Assembly: GCA_938036315.1 (NCBI GenBank)
Contig: CALHPK010000003.1
Location: 1-64,000 of the forward strand
DNA length: 64,000 nt
Direction of reading: 5' to 3'
Origin: an uncultured bacterium
GTDB lineage: Bacteria; Calescibacteriota; Calescibacteriia; Calescibacteriales; Calescibacteriaceae
Shown here: positions 27,281 to 36,941 of the stretch, piece by piece
How positions within the stretch are numbered: position 1 is the first letter of the stretch
How the letters are laid out: each line of letters opens with the position of its first letter
Notes under the pieces: model-generated
The model's database searches: none
Told to the model about the DNA's origin: nothing
Seen by the model: the letters and a program-made list of their open reading frames with translations, nothing else
Position numbers and translations under genes: made by a program

Positions 27281-29470
27281 ATGAGGGTACTCTCAATTGC
27301 TACTGCTTTAGTCAATATTGCTATTTCACTTTTTATCATTCTCCTTTCAATTGGAGGGGGACACACCTTTTCACCTTTTGCTCAGCAGACTGGTATCTTA
27401 TACAAAGTCTACGGGATCTTCTTCCTCTCCGTAGGTTACGCGTCTGTTTCCCTTGCTTTGGCTATACTGATACTAAATGCCATAGCAATAGCAAACCTAT
27501 GCTCAAATAGGGCGCTAACCTACATGCTTATCTCTACCCTCTTTGTGACCGCTGGTTCTGCATTTTTACTTTCTTTCATAAATGAATCATTTGGTGGAGT
27601 TATAGGATACCACATCAAAGATTTTCTAATCAAGACTGTAAAGATACCCAACAACACAGCATTCATACTTGCGCTATTTTCAACCATCACCCCTTTATCC
27701 TTATTTTTATACCCAGCAATCACGACCTTGCTAAGGAAGGTAATAAAGAAGGATAGTCAAAATGACCTTACATCTACACAAAATAAACAACAAATAGAAC
27801 CTCTATTATCGTTAGATGAAACCTCACACAGCACAGAACTTATAAAGATTGAATACTCCAAACCCGCAAAAGGCGAAAGGTTAATAGATATAGATCAAGA
27901 AGAAAAAACAGTAGCATTAAATAAAGAAATCAAGAACAAACAGAACTCAAAAAATGAGAAAAAGCAAAAGGAAGAAATTGGGAAAGGAATACTCCCTCAT
28001 ATTTGTGAAAAATTCATCGAAGGCGATGATAGTCAGGAAGATGGCAAGAGTACAAAGGGGGGGAAATATGATTTCATTTTACCATCACTTGATCTCCTTG
28101 ATGAGCCAGAAGCCTCTGAATATGACCCTCCAGCAGTGCTTAGCATAATCTCTCAAGATCTACTCCGCGCACTAGAATCATTTGGAATAACAGGAAAAAT
28201 AATATCAATGACATCAGGACCTGTTGTGAACTTTTTCGAATTTATTCCTGCTTCTGGAATAAGAGCTACACGGCTGATTCAGTATACAGACGACATAGCG
28301 ATAGCGATGAGATTACCCGGGATAAGAATTATAGCTCCGGTTCCGGGGAGTGGAGCTGTTGGATTTGAAGTTCCACGAAGTAAAAGAAGCATTGTGAGGT
28401 TAAAGGAAGTCATAGATGCCCCAGAGTCAAAAAAAATGAAAATTCCCCTTGCTATAGGGAAGGATATATACGGTAGGCCATTTGTTATAGATCTTCATAA
28501 ACTTCCACATCTTCTTGTAGCAGGAACCACAGGGTCTGGCAAAAGCGTGCTTCTTAACTCAATTGTAGCAAATCTTCTTTTTAGGTTCACCCCGGATGAG
28601 CTAAAGCTGATTCTGGTTGATCCCAAAATGCTAGAATTTTCACCATATAGTGGGATCCCGAATCTCATAACAGATGTTATAACTAATCCTCGGGGGGCCA
28701 TCGATGTTCTGAGATGGGCTGTTGATGAGATGCTCAAACGCTACCAAGTTATGAAGAAAGAACAGGCAAAAAACATAGATAACTATGTTGAAAAGACAGG
28801 AGAAAAGATTCCAAAAATAGTCATAGTAATCGATGAATTTGCAGATCTGATGGTGAGTTCTGCAAGAAAGGTAGAGGAATATATTATGAGATTATCACAA
28901 ATGGCAAGGGCAGCTGGGATCCACATAATACTAACAACTCAAAGACCTTCCGCAGATGTTGTCACAGGGATAATTAAAGCAAACCTACCTGCAAGAATAG
29001 CTCTGCGAGTGTCTGATAAAACAAATTCACGCGTTATCTTGGATGTTAATGGAGCAGAAACCTTACTTGGGCAAGGAGATTTTCTGTTCTCAATGCCAGG
29101 AATTATGCCACAAAGAGGGCACGCATGCTTTATATCCGATGACGAAATTGCACGAATAATAGAGCATCTGAAGGCACAAAGAGAACCAGAATACATACAG
29201 ATAGTGTCCCAAGATGAAGAGGAAGACATCTTAAATTCTGAACTTTTTGGGGATAAAGACCCAAAGTTTAGGGAGGCAGTTGAAATAGCCAAAAATTATG
29301 GGCAGGTCTCAATATCACTGCTTCAGAGAAAACTCGGCATAGGATTCAACCGCGCAGCAAGGATAGTGGAAGAAATGGAAGAAGCCGGAATAGTGAAAAA
29401 ACACGATAAAAAATTAGTCTATATAGGACTTAACCCCCACAGGGTGGAAAAATCTCAACAAAATAACTGA
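27281..29470 (+). CDS. ftsK: DNA translocase FtsK/SpoIIIE
   Basis: A 729-residue membrane-anchored motor that pumps chromosomal DNA at the division septum. About four transmembrane segments occupy residues 1-155, followed by a charged low-complexity linker (about 160-270), then the alpha/beta motor with Walker A GTTGSGKS (415-422) and Walker B IVIVIDEFADLM (D518, E519). The C-terminal gamma winged helix (about 655-720, SISLLQRKLGIGFNRAARIVE) would read the KOPS-type polar sequences. Length and order are standard. It interrupts a run of exported-protein genes on the same strand. Confidence 0.96.
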   Translation: MRVLSIATALVNIAISLFIILLSIGGGHTFSPFAQQTGILYKVYGIFFLSVGYASVSLALAILILNAIAIANLCSNRALTYMLISTLFVTAGSAFLLSFINESFGGVIGYHIKDFLIKTVKIPNNTAFILALFSTITPLSLFLYPAITTLLRKVIKKDSQNDLTSTQNKQQIEPLLSLDETSHSTELIKIEYSKPAKGERLIDIDQEEKTVALNKEIKNKQNSKNEKKQKEEIGKGILPHICEKFIEGDDSQEDGKSTKGGKYDFILPSLDLLDEPEASEYDPPAVLSIISQDLLRALESFGITGKIISMTSGPVVNFFEFIPASGIRATRLIQYTDDIAIAMRLPGIRIIAPVPGSGAVGFEVPRSKRSIVRLKEVIDAPESKKMKIPLAIGKDIYGRPFVIDLHKLPHLLVAGTTGSGKSVLLNSIVANLLFRFTPDELKLILVDPKMLEFSPYSGIPNLITDVITNPRGAIDVLRWAVDEMLKRYQVMKKEQAKNIDNYVEKTGEKIPKIVIVIDEFADLMVSSARKVEEYIMRLSQMARAAGIHIILTTQRPSADVVTGIIKANLPARIALRVSDKTNSRVILDVNGAETLLGQGDFLFSMPGIMPQRGHACFISDDEIARIIEHLKAQREPEYIQIVSQDEEEDILNSELFGDKDPKFREAVEIAKNYGQVSISLLQRKLGIGFNRAARIVEEMEEAGIVKKHDKKLVYIGLNPHRVEKSQQNN

Positions 29471-29630
29471 ATTATATCCCTATTATAACCTCACAGAACA
29501 AAAAAGAATCAAAAATCAGATTCGGATTTTAATGAAATAAAAATTTTCAATTCTGTGGAAAAGTTAAAAAAAAATGATTATCATATAAACGGGAAACTTA
29601 TTTTAACAAAAATAAGAGAGGTACCAGGCT

Positions 29631-31454
29631 ATGACGGGGTTAAAAAAGTACTGGGGTTATTTAGGAATAGGGATAGGTATTATACTCTTTTTAGCTTGTG
29701 GTGGTACTGACGACCAACAACCTAAGATGAAGTTCCCGACTGGTGAATTAATAGCGCTTTCGGTCTACGGAGAAAGAGGTTTTACAGACTATAAAGTGTA
29801 TTTCAGAGGATGGGAAACAGATACCCCTCAAACAGTATTCATTACGGATTCAAAGAAGGAAACCACATATGGTTCTGCTTATGTTCTTCCAGTAGAACTT
29901 GTAAAGAGTGTATGGGGAGATAGGCTTCCGGAGCTTTATCATTTCACACCTCAGCCCGATGGGACAATAAACGTAGATGAGAAAACAACAGCACTTTATC
30001 TTGTTATGGTTGCACCTCCATATTTTTGGATGTTTACACCACGGGCTATCGTTTTTGCAGCGGGGCATATAATCCAACATCCTGAGTTCAAAACTCTATA
30101 CCAGAAAGTCGCAGAAGTAAAACCAGGAGAACTCCTAACAGAAAAATCCTCAAATATATTCGCACTTGCCTCGAAAATAGCGGAAGACGTAAGGGAAAGC
30201 TTGCTACCTGCTAAAGCAACACCAAGACTTCAACCTGAGTTGGAAGCTGGAGAAGACTGTGTCAACAGCAGAGTTGCTAAAATAATGGGAGGAGGAGGAA
30301 CAATAAAGTGGAAGGTCAGACATATGATATTTTATGGAATAGGATTCTATAGAGGTTTTGAGATCACAAACGACAAAACTCCAGTGAAATATGCTGTATC
30401 AAAGGCTCAGTATGGAAAAATAGATCTCTCCCTTGACAATATATTGTCATTCAATATATTCAACCCAGAGGAAGAGTTCGGCGTTGACCTTCCCGAGCCT
30501 AAAAGAGACCCGTACGGAATAAGGTGGGAAAAAGGGATAGAACTGAGCACCTCGGTATTTACAAATCCGGTAAAAAGAGTAGGTTTAATCGCAAATTTTG
30601 GAAGAGCAGTAAAGTACACAGTTGAGATAGTGGTTCCTAACATTGCAGCGTGTATCCCAGATGGCGATACCTGGGGATGGGTAGTCGCTACTGCCCAAAA
30701 TCTCCTGACAGGCCAAGAAGAACTTACTCTCAAGTCAATATTTGCGTCAGGAGCATGGGATGAAGCCCTAAACCTGATATCTCAACTCTTTCAAGGTTCA
30801 TTCCTGTCTAACCTGCTAAGTAAGTTTGGGTTCAGCGGATGTGGGTATGGAGTTAACTTTATTATAAATCAGATAGCAGCAACTATAAGGAATTTTCCAC
30901 TTGTTAAACTATGGGATGCCTTTACAAGATACATACCATTTGGGATAGAACTTTTCACAAGACCCAAGACAGCATATTTTAGAGCCTACAATGGACAGCC
31001 TATGCCGGCAGAGTCCCCTGTTCTATCTCACTTCCCTCAGAGCACCTCCTCACCTGGATATATGAAGCTATCCGTACTTCCATACGGATGCGATAGATTT
31101 AACTGCGCAATAAGAATAAATTGTGGAGATGAAAAAGGCCTGTATGAGAAAAGCTTCAGGACCCCTCCCGGAACTTGTGAGTATGAATTAAATTTACCTC
31201 TGCCCCCGGGGTTTTATGGACAAAGCTGTATACTATCACTAATATTCAACAACAATGAGGAAACTAGCAGGAAAACTATATCTATATCCAATTGTCCAAC
31301 CTGTCCAGTTCCTTCTATGGGGGGCAAAGGCGGAGCGCAAGAGGAAGGTGGATGTAGTTCTGCCCCTGTACATAGCCCATACTTTGTATTTGCTATAGCG
31401 ATAATCTTCATACTCAAAGCTGCAAGACAATACTACAAAGAAGAAAGAAACTAA
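29631..31454 (+). CDS. Predicted lipoprotein with a C-terminal tripartite sorting-type signal
   Basis: A 607-residue protein of unknown family. The N terminus has a hydrophobic leader and a lipobox-like FLAC (Cys 23). The C terminus has three parts: GGC at 573-575 after a Gly/Glu linker, a hydrophobic helix (about 584-597) and a basic end (KAARQYYKEERN). This layout resembles the C-terminal signals removed by rhombosortase or myxosortase in other diderm bacteria (GlyGly-CTERM, MYXO-CTERM). A Cys-rich stretch (CPTCPVPS) lies just before. Start supported by AGAGAGG upstream. A 160-nt promoter-sized gap precedes it. Both ends may therefore be membrane-processed. Confidence 0.68.
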   Translation: MTGLKKYWGYLGIGIGIILFLACGGTDDQQPKMKFPTGELIALSVYGERGFTDYKVYFRGWETDTPQTVFITDSKKETTYGSAYVLPVELVKSVWGDRLPELYHFTPQPDGTINVDEKTTALYLVMVAPPYFWMFTPRAIVFAAGHIIQHPEFKTLYQKVAEVKPGELLTEKSSNIFALASKIAEDVRESLLPAKATPRLQPELEAGEDCVNSRVAKIMGGGGTIKWKVRHMIFYGIGFYRGFEITNDKTPVKYAVSKAQYGKIDLSLDNILSFNIFNPEEEFGVDLPEPKRDPYGIRWEKGIELSTSVFTNPVKRVGLIANFGRAVKYTVEIVVPNIAACIPDGDTWGWVVATAQNLLTGQEELTLKSIFASGAWDEALNLISQLFQGSFLSNLLSKFGFSGCGYGVNFIINQIAATIRNFPLVKLWDAFTRYIPFGIELFTRPKTAYFRAYNGQPMPAESPVLSHFPQSTSSPGYMKLSVLPYGCDRFNCAIRINCGDEKGLYEKSFRTPPGTCEYELNLPLPPGFYGQSCILSLIFNNNEETSRKTISISNCPTCPVPSMGGKGGAQEEGGCSSAPVHSPYFVFAIAIIFILKAARQYYKEERN

Positions 31455-31500
31455 GATTCTAAGATTAAGATTCCAAAATTAAGATCTAAGATTAAGATTC
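31452..31500. repeat. AAGATT-rich imperfect tandem repeats at the 607-aa gene stop
   Basis: Starts on the TAA of the upstream lipoprotein gene. Contains CTAAGATTAAGATTC at 31459-31473 and again at 31486-31500 (27-bp period), with extra AAGAT copies between. It lies between two convergent genes. Confidence 0.8.
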
Positions 31501-31542
31501 TAACACCCCATTTTTTATATCTTATCTTTCCTTTATTCGTTA

Positions 31543-34134
31543 TTATTTTATAAAGAAGATGATCCCAGGAGACCCGAGGCATGCAGAAAATTCATAAGAA
31601 CTGTAACATTTCCCCAAAGAAAAATATACTTTATCAAAGTGAGTCTTTTTTATAATATACGGTTTTGATGGATTCTTAATATCAAATTCCATAAGACCAG
31701 AGTAAGAGGAAGCAATAAAGAGGTGATTACCTAAATGAGAGACCCCGGCTGCTATATCGTTAGGTACACCATAATCAAGCGAAATTCTTGTTATCTCAAC
31801 GGGGAAATCACCCGATATATCCCAGATCCTAAATGTATGATCCTGTCCCTCCGCAGAAAAGAGCAGATTCCTTTGTTCATCCACATCTATCTGATAAAAT
31901 TGCATAATTGTCTCGTGCTCGCTCACCTTCGTACCATCAGGAGCGAAAACATAAAGTTTACCAGATGATATAGCATAAACACGCCTTGAAGTGGGAAAAA
32001 CTCCAATTATGGGTTGATCTGTAGTTATTTCCTTACCATTCTTGATGATGATATTTTGAGCATCGGGAGAGACACTAAAAACCAAAAGCTTGTTACCTGC
32101 GCATACAAAAAGTAGCAAACTGCTACCATCCTTTAATGCTGATACACAATTTATTTGAGCAGATAAAAGCCTTTCATCATTAATCGCAACTGATTTCCAC
32201 TCACCTTCATAGTCATAGGAGATTATAACTTTTCCTTCTTGAACCTGAGATGTTTCGATGTCATCAGAGATCCCAACGAAAATAAAGTTATCTTTAGAGT
32301 AAATTGCTGAGGGAGATCCTTCGGGCACCTCAAAATACTTTATAAACGTAAGCTCTTTTGTAAAAACAGCATATCCTCCATCACCTGCTATATAGATTCT
32401 TTCACCATCGAAGAAAAAATCTTTCAGGCTTCTCAGAAGCCTAAAAGTATCCCTTCTATCTTGATAGAAGGTTTCAAGAGATTTTGAAGTTACTGAATAT
32501 ATCTTTCCTCCATTGCTATATGAAAAAAGCGTTTCTCCTCTACCCTTAACACTACTGAATTTCCTTTGGTTAACCGAGAAAACAACAGAGTTGCACGGAG
32601 ATAATTCCCCGTGAACTTCACATGGGAACTCATTCGTACCTAAAAATATTTTGTCTATATCAATGAGTGATATTGACAAAAAAGCAAGTTTCCAATTATC
32701 TCGCTCAAACTTCAGGAGATTTCGATTGCTAACATCCACTATATAAAATGAATCAGAAAGGAGGGATGGCAAAATTACTAATCTGCCATCTATATAATCA
32801 AACTCATAAACGGAGTATAGTTCGGGAAAATCTTCGGTAGTTATTACAAACTCAGTTTGAACTCCCGGAAACTGCCCATAAAGAGGGATCTTTATAAGCT
32901 CAATATACACAGGAGGATCTGTTCCTCGATTGACAAGGAGGAGATGGAAATTTTCAGCATCGTAAAAAGATTTTACGGAGGAATAGAAACCAATCTGTGG
33001 ATGTTTAATCTCCCAACAGTTATTCCAGTCCCTATCACAAATCAAAAGAATTTGATTTATATGATCAATAATTATAGTGTAAGTCAATGGTGAAGATGAG
33101 CCTGAAACTTCTACAGGATAAAGAAAGAGGAAATTTCTGTCTGAAATTTTTTCCGTATACCTTATATCCTCTGCCCACTTGAATGTCCCCGCTGATGATG
33201 AAAAATATAAATAAGCTTTTCCTCCGTTAAAATAGAACTTTGCAAATGCAGGAGAAGAAAAATCACTCAAAAGATCTAGACCGAACCAATCAACTACTTC
33301 TTTGCTATTCTTTATTATCATAACCCCCGGCCTTCCCAAGAGTGCAACATATTCGGTACTACCGTATGTAAAAACATCTCCGATCTTCATTGTTTGCGAG
33401 AAAAAAGGAGCAGAAAATACTTCATTTCCAGATATCACTTCTATATACCTTGAGATTTTAGAGGAGGCGATTTTCTCACAAAAAAAATACTTGGAAACTG
33501 CGTAATTACCTAACTTATCCTCGATAGATACTGTTGAAGGATAAAGCCCGGGATCTGCAAACTGACATAAATTATATGTTGCTTTTGTTGAAAATTCAAA
33601 AATCCCATCTCCATCGCAATCCCATCTGAAGCTACAATCAGAACAATCCTTAATATATAAAGAAAAACCTACAGATAAAGGAGGAGAACCCGAGCAAGTG
33701 CTGGCAACAAGATAAAAATCAAATTCCTTCCTTTGCAAAACTAAAATAGTTTGTGAGTCCTCTTTGACTTTTTCCTCTCCCTCTACCCTAACATAGATAG
33801 TTATAGGGAAACCCGAATATTTGAAATCATCAACAACAGGAAAATCAGGGAAGTAGTAAGTCTCGGTTACAGTTTTTTCATAATTTCTTGAGTTCGGCCG
33901 TTCATCAAGGTCATATTTTCCATCACCATCTAAATCCAGCTGGATCAACCTTATTTTTTTGGTCGAATGCGCAGAAATTCTGACTTCAACCAAAAGTGGT
34001 TCTATTCCCTTCGCTGGCTCAACAGAAAAATCAAGATCTAAATTTTCGGATTGGCACAGCGGAATAAAAGCGAGCGAAGATAACAGTATTACAATTGCAA
34101 CTATCAATACAGCAAAAATAAGATATCTTCGCAT
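31543..34134 (-). CDS. Exported PKD-like/beta-propeller protein
   Basis: An 863-residue protein with an N-terminal hydrophobic signal or anchor (residues 4-27). Two PKD/Ig-like modules follow (about 30-135 and 140-230), each with an Asp-rich loop: DLDGDGKYDLDE and DCDGDGIFEF. These resemble the calcium-binding loops used in secreted repeat proteins. From about residue 230 onwards the sequence is a long series of short beta repeats with DxxSNRNLLxF- and GxLxVFAPDG-type strands, like LVIVD or other propeller proteins. No catalytic motif is visible. It probably acts in surface adhesion or binding. It converges on the 607-aa lipoprotein gene and lies 53 nt downstream of the Cys-rich protein gene on the same strand. 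Confidence 0.65.
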   Translation of the reverse strand: MRRYLIFAVLIVAIVILLSSLAFIPLCQSENLDLDFSVEPAKGIEPLLVEVRISAHSTKKIRLIQLDLDGDGKYDLDERPNSRNYEKTVTETYYFPDFPVVDDFKYSGFPITIYVRVEGEEKVKEDSQTILVLQRKEFDFYLVASTCSGSPPLSVGFSLYIKDCSDCSFRWDCDGDGIFEFSTKATYNLCQFADPGLYPSTVSIEDKLGNYAVSKYFFCEKIASSKISRYIEVISGNEVFSAPFFSQTMKIGDVFTYGSTEYVALLGRPGVMIIKNSKEVVDWFGLDLLSDFSSPAFAKFYFNGGKAYLYFSSSAGTFKWAEDIRYTEKISDRNFLFLYPVEVSGSSSPLTYTIIIDHINQILLICDRDWNNCWEIKHPQIGFYSSVKSFYDAENFHLLLVNRGTDPPVYIELIKIPLYGQFPGVQTEFVITTEDFPELYSVYEFDYIDGRLVILPSLLSDSFYIVDVSNRNLLKFERDNWKLAFLSISLIDIDKIFLGTNEFPCEVHGELSPCNSVVFSVNQRKFSSVKGRGETLFSYSNGGKIYSVTSKSLETFYQDRRDTFRLLRSLKDFFFDGERIYIAGDGGYAVFTKELTFIKYFEVPEGSPSAIYSKDNFIFVGISDDIETSQVQEGKVIISYDYEGEWKSVAINDERLLSAQINCVSALKDGSSLLLFVCAGNKLLVFSVSPDAQNIIIKNGKEITTDQPIIGVFPTSRRVYAISSGKLYVFAPDGTKVSEHETIMQFYQIDVDEQRNLLFSAEGQDHTFRIWDISGDFPVEITRISLDYGVPNDIAAGVSHLGNHLFIASSYSGLMEFDIKNPSKPYIIKKTHFDKVYFSLGKCYSSYEFSACLGSPGIIFFIK

Positions 34135-34187
34135 CTTTCAAATTTTCAAATGTATTTCTCAAGGAAATTAAAACAGAAAAATAAAAT

Positions 34188-36791
34188 TTACTTGTAAGAT
34201 GAACATCCAAAGTTCTCAATAGTACTTACATAAAACTTCTTTGACCACACACTTTCATTACCACTCTTATCTTTTGCTTTTATAACAATTTTATGTATAC
34301 CAGGTTCAAGTCTAAGCGAAAATCTCTTATCCTTCGTCCATGGATAAAATTCCCCGTTATCAATACTATATGAAATCTCAATTTCTTCCTCTGGTGTGAA
34401 TGTATCATAGGTTTTTACAAATACTTCAAATTTTGGAGGTATGACCTCTTCTATATTAGTATTTATCTGCGGGCCTATACTATCTATTAAGAATTCTATT
34501 GTGACCGGTGTTGGATCAAACACCTTTGTTTCTCTATCCGCTGCGAAAATCTTTATACTGTGGTATCCTTCAGGGAACGGTCCGAATCTCATTTTTGGAG
34601 ATAACGAAATCCTCCAGGCCCCTCCATTCACTGAATAGTAAAATACAGGATCTTTCGCTCCAGTAGCTTTTGCCGACACTTCAACTCCCTCCCAAGTTGG
34701 CTTGCTGAGATTCTCTATTTCTGTCTCAATAGTAGCTCTTCCGAGCGGAGGAGAAACCCCGATTTGTCTATCAACAAAGTCAGTAAACCACCGCCCCGTA
34801 AGCGCTCCTGTTATACCAAATCTCATTCTTAAAAAATTACTATTGACATCAAAACTTGAATTCAGATCTGGTTCTCCAAAGCTTCCCCTGGTATAAGTTG
34901 CGTGTGGAACTGGATCTAAATTTGGTGGATTTGCAAGCAATCCTTCTGAATCAAGGATAACAGGAATGAGCCTGTTCCCCCAGTAAAGTCCACCAAATAG
35001 GTTCCCACTTAATATTACACCAACAATATCAGCAACAATAGAGTTCCAGTTACCTCCCGGAGGGAACTGAGGATGTGTTGAATCTTGCTGGACTCCCAAT
35101 ATATCAGGATCTATAACTAATCCAAAATACAGAACTCTACTTTGAGTCGAGCATGGAGCACCAGTACAGTACCACCAGGCTAAATTTAATCCTATAGTTA
35201 GCCGCAGAGGATTGAAAGAGAAAAGCCTTCTCCAGACCCCATCTCTTATCCAGAATTCAAAATCATAATCAACTGTAGCAGCAATATCTGTGGGATAATT
35301 AACTAATGTTCCCCCTGCAGGTCGTTGTACATTCCCACCACATTGGACACTGCCACAGTTTGTAGGAATTGCTCGTATACCCATAAGCTTCCCAGAACCA
35401 TCAGGGCAAAACTGCTTTATCCCCGGGATCAGCATTCTCCATTGCTCACAGGTCCCCAGCAACCCTAAGACCGATCCTAATCCTTGGGTGTTCTTTGATA
35501 CAGGTATCCCTGAACCTGGTGGGTCCTCAAAGTCTAAAACTCTTTCGTTTATGAGGAGACAGAACAACCTTTGGAAAAATGAACAATGAATAGCAGCACA
35601 CATATGAGCTCCCCCACATGGCGAACTGCTACTGCCCGAAACAGATGGGCATGCACACCCACGTGTACCTGGATCTCCGACACCGGGAATATCATCATAA
35701 TCTAGCTCGACATCTATTGCACCACGAATCTGAACTCCCGGTCCGGGTATAGCACAAAAGGCTGTTTCTATTCCTACATCATAGTATATCGTTCCGCCCA
35801 AAAGCCACCCGAACTTTCCCCCATCCCTACATGGTCTTGTGGTAGATGGAGACACACTAACGATATCGGTCCCCATAAAATCCATAAGATCAAAAACAGA
35901 TGCCGGTCCAATGTATGGGCGCTGACCTGCCGGTAGAGTTCCACTACCACCTATCAAATCCTGATTAAATGCCTGATATCTCAACTGAGCTTGTAAGAAA
36001 GCCACGAACTGGGCAAGAGTACGATTTGTAGGGAGTTGCGTCCATCTGATTCCGATACCTGCGGGATTTCCGAGAAAGAAGTATGCAACAGATACGCCTA
36101 TATCCTGTAGGGTTGGTCCCACGCAAGCTTGCAAACTCGGAGCAAGAAAATTTTCAACGTGCCTTATGAAAAAATTGATGCCCGCTCTGAACGGTGCTGC
36201 CGTTACGACAGCCTCTGCTAAATAGATATCATTAGCTCCCCCACCTACCCCAGTCTGATTGGCTCTGATCCGTATATGAGCAGTAATCTGGATATTTCCC
36301 TCTATTTGTATGTAATCAGTAAACATAGGATAGTATCCTGGACAGCTCTGTGTACCATCTACAACAGAAATCGAGCAAGTTAAATTGTTAATAGTCCAGT
36401 TTGTCACCGCTAACTCGGTGATAATTATGTCACCCTTGCCAGGGATGGGGAGAGTAAAATTATTTGTCAGTAAATTACGTGGATTGTATGGTTCTGACAA
36501 AGTACAGTCATACGGACTTTCTTTACATCTGCAGTGTGCGTTGGCACTCTGATTTCCTGTTACCCTTTGAAGAAGACACCGAACAAGGTTTCTGAACTCA
36601 GTTGAATTAAATATACTGCTACATTGAGTGTTAAGCCATGTCCAGAATCCACTTTCAAGCTGAACCCATATACTTCCATTACAGCCTGCTGATGAATTGC
36701 ATTCTACCACATGAGAACTAGCTTTAGACTTCAGTAAAAAGAAGATTAAGGTAAGCCATACTATCCTTTTTATCTTCCCTTTATTCATCAT
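34188..36791 (-). CDS. Cys-rich exported protein with C-terminal Ig-like repeats
   Basis: An 867-residue protein with a signal peptide (about residues 1-27, ending SKASSH). The first 650 residues are rich in Cys (for example CNSSAGCNG, CRCKESPYDC, CACPSVS, CGGAHMC) and Gly/Pro, and match nothing I know; the many paired Cys suggest disulphides outside the cytoplasm. Residues about 680-860 hold two similar beta-sandwich modules with FYYSVNGGAWRISLSPKM and ISYSIDNGEFYPWTKDKR, each followed by a PEGYHSIKIFAADRE-type strand. These resemble OmpL47/Ig-like surface repeats. The product ends GCSSYK without a following membrane helix. Confidence 0.65.
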   Translation of the reverse strand: MMNKGKIKRIVWLTLIFFLLKSKASSHVVECNSSAGCNGSIWVQLESGFWTWLNTQCSSIFNSTEFRNLVRCLLQRVTGNQSANAHCRCKESPYDCTLSEPYNPRNLLTNNFTLPIPGKGDIIITELAVTNWTINNLTCSISVVDGTQSCPGYYPMFTDYIQIEGNIQITAHIRIRANQTGVGGGANDIYLAEAVVTAAPFRAGINFFIRHVENFLAPSLQACVGPTLQDIGVSVAYFFLGNPAGIGIRWTQLPTNRTLAQFVAFLQAQLRYQAFNQDLIGGSGTLPAGQRPYIGPASVFDLMDFMGTDIVSVSPSTTRPCRDGGKFGWLLGGTIYYDVGIETAFCAIPGPGVQIRGAIDVELDYDDIPGVGDPGTRGCACPSVSGSSSSPCGGAHMCAAIHCSFFQRLFCLLINERVLDFEDPPGSGIPVSKNTQGLGSVLGLLGTCEQWRMLIPGIKQFCPDGSGKLMGIRAIPTNCGSVQCGGNVQRPAGGTLVNYPTDIAATVDYDFEFWIRDGVWRRLFSFNPLRLTIGLNLAWWYCTGAPCSTQSRVLYFGLVIDPDILGVQQDSTHPQFPPGGNWNSIVADIVGVILSGNLFGGLYWGNRLIPVILDSEGLLANPPNLDPVPHATYTRGSFGEPDLNSSFDVNSNFLRMRFGITGALTGRWFTDFVDRQIGVSPPLGRATIETEIENLSKPTWEGVEVSAKATGAKDPVFYYSVNGGAWRISLSPKMRFGPFPEGYHSIKIFAADRETKVFDPTPVTIEFLIDSIGPQINTNIEEVIPPKFEVFVKTYDTFTPEEEIEISYSIDNGEFYPWTKDKRFSLRLEPGIHKIVIKAKDKSGNESVWSKKFYVSTIENFGCSSYK

Positions 36792-36885
36792 AATCTTAAT
36801 TTCTTCTTTTCTAAATTATAAAATAATCCTGAGATTTTAAATTTTGAAATCTTGATGACTTTTTAACTTTGGCTGAATTGTAAGC

Positions 36886-36915
36886 TTGATGAGAATCTTG
36901 GATTTAGGCTATATT
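36886..36915 (+). promoter_or_regulatory. Putative sigma-70 type promoter
   Basis: TTGATG (36886-36891) and TATATT (36910-36915) are 18 bp apart and lie 26 bp before the ATG of the small membrane-protein gene, in the divergent spacer with the Cys-rich protein gene. Supported only by box resemblance in AT-rich DNA. Confidence 0.3.
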
Positions 36916-36941
36916 CCCATCTTATACCTATTTTTTGTACT

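Noticed and set aside
34188-34220. GCSSYK end of the Cys-rich protein as a third sorting signal
   Set aside because: It lacks the following membrane helix; the frame after its stop has only a short hydrophobic run before another stop.
36700-36941. Possible riboswitch or structured leader in the divergent spacer
   Set aside because: Only an AT-rich stretch with one promoter-like pair of boxes was visible; no conserved fold.
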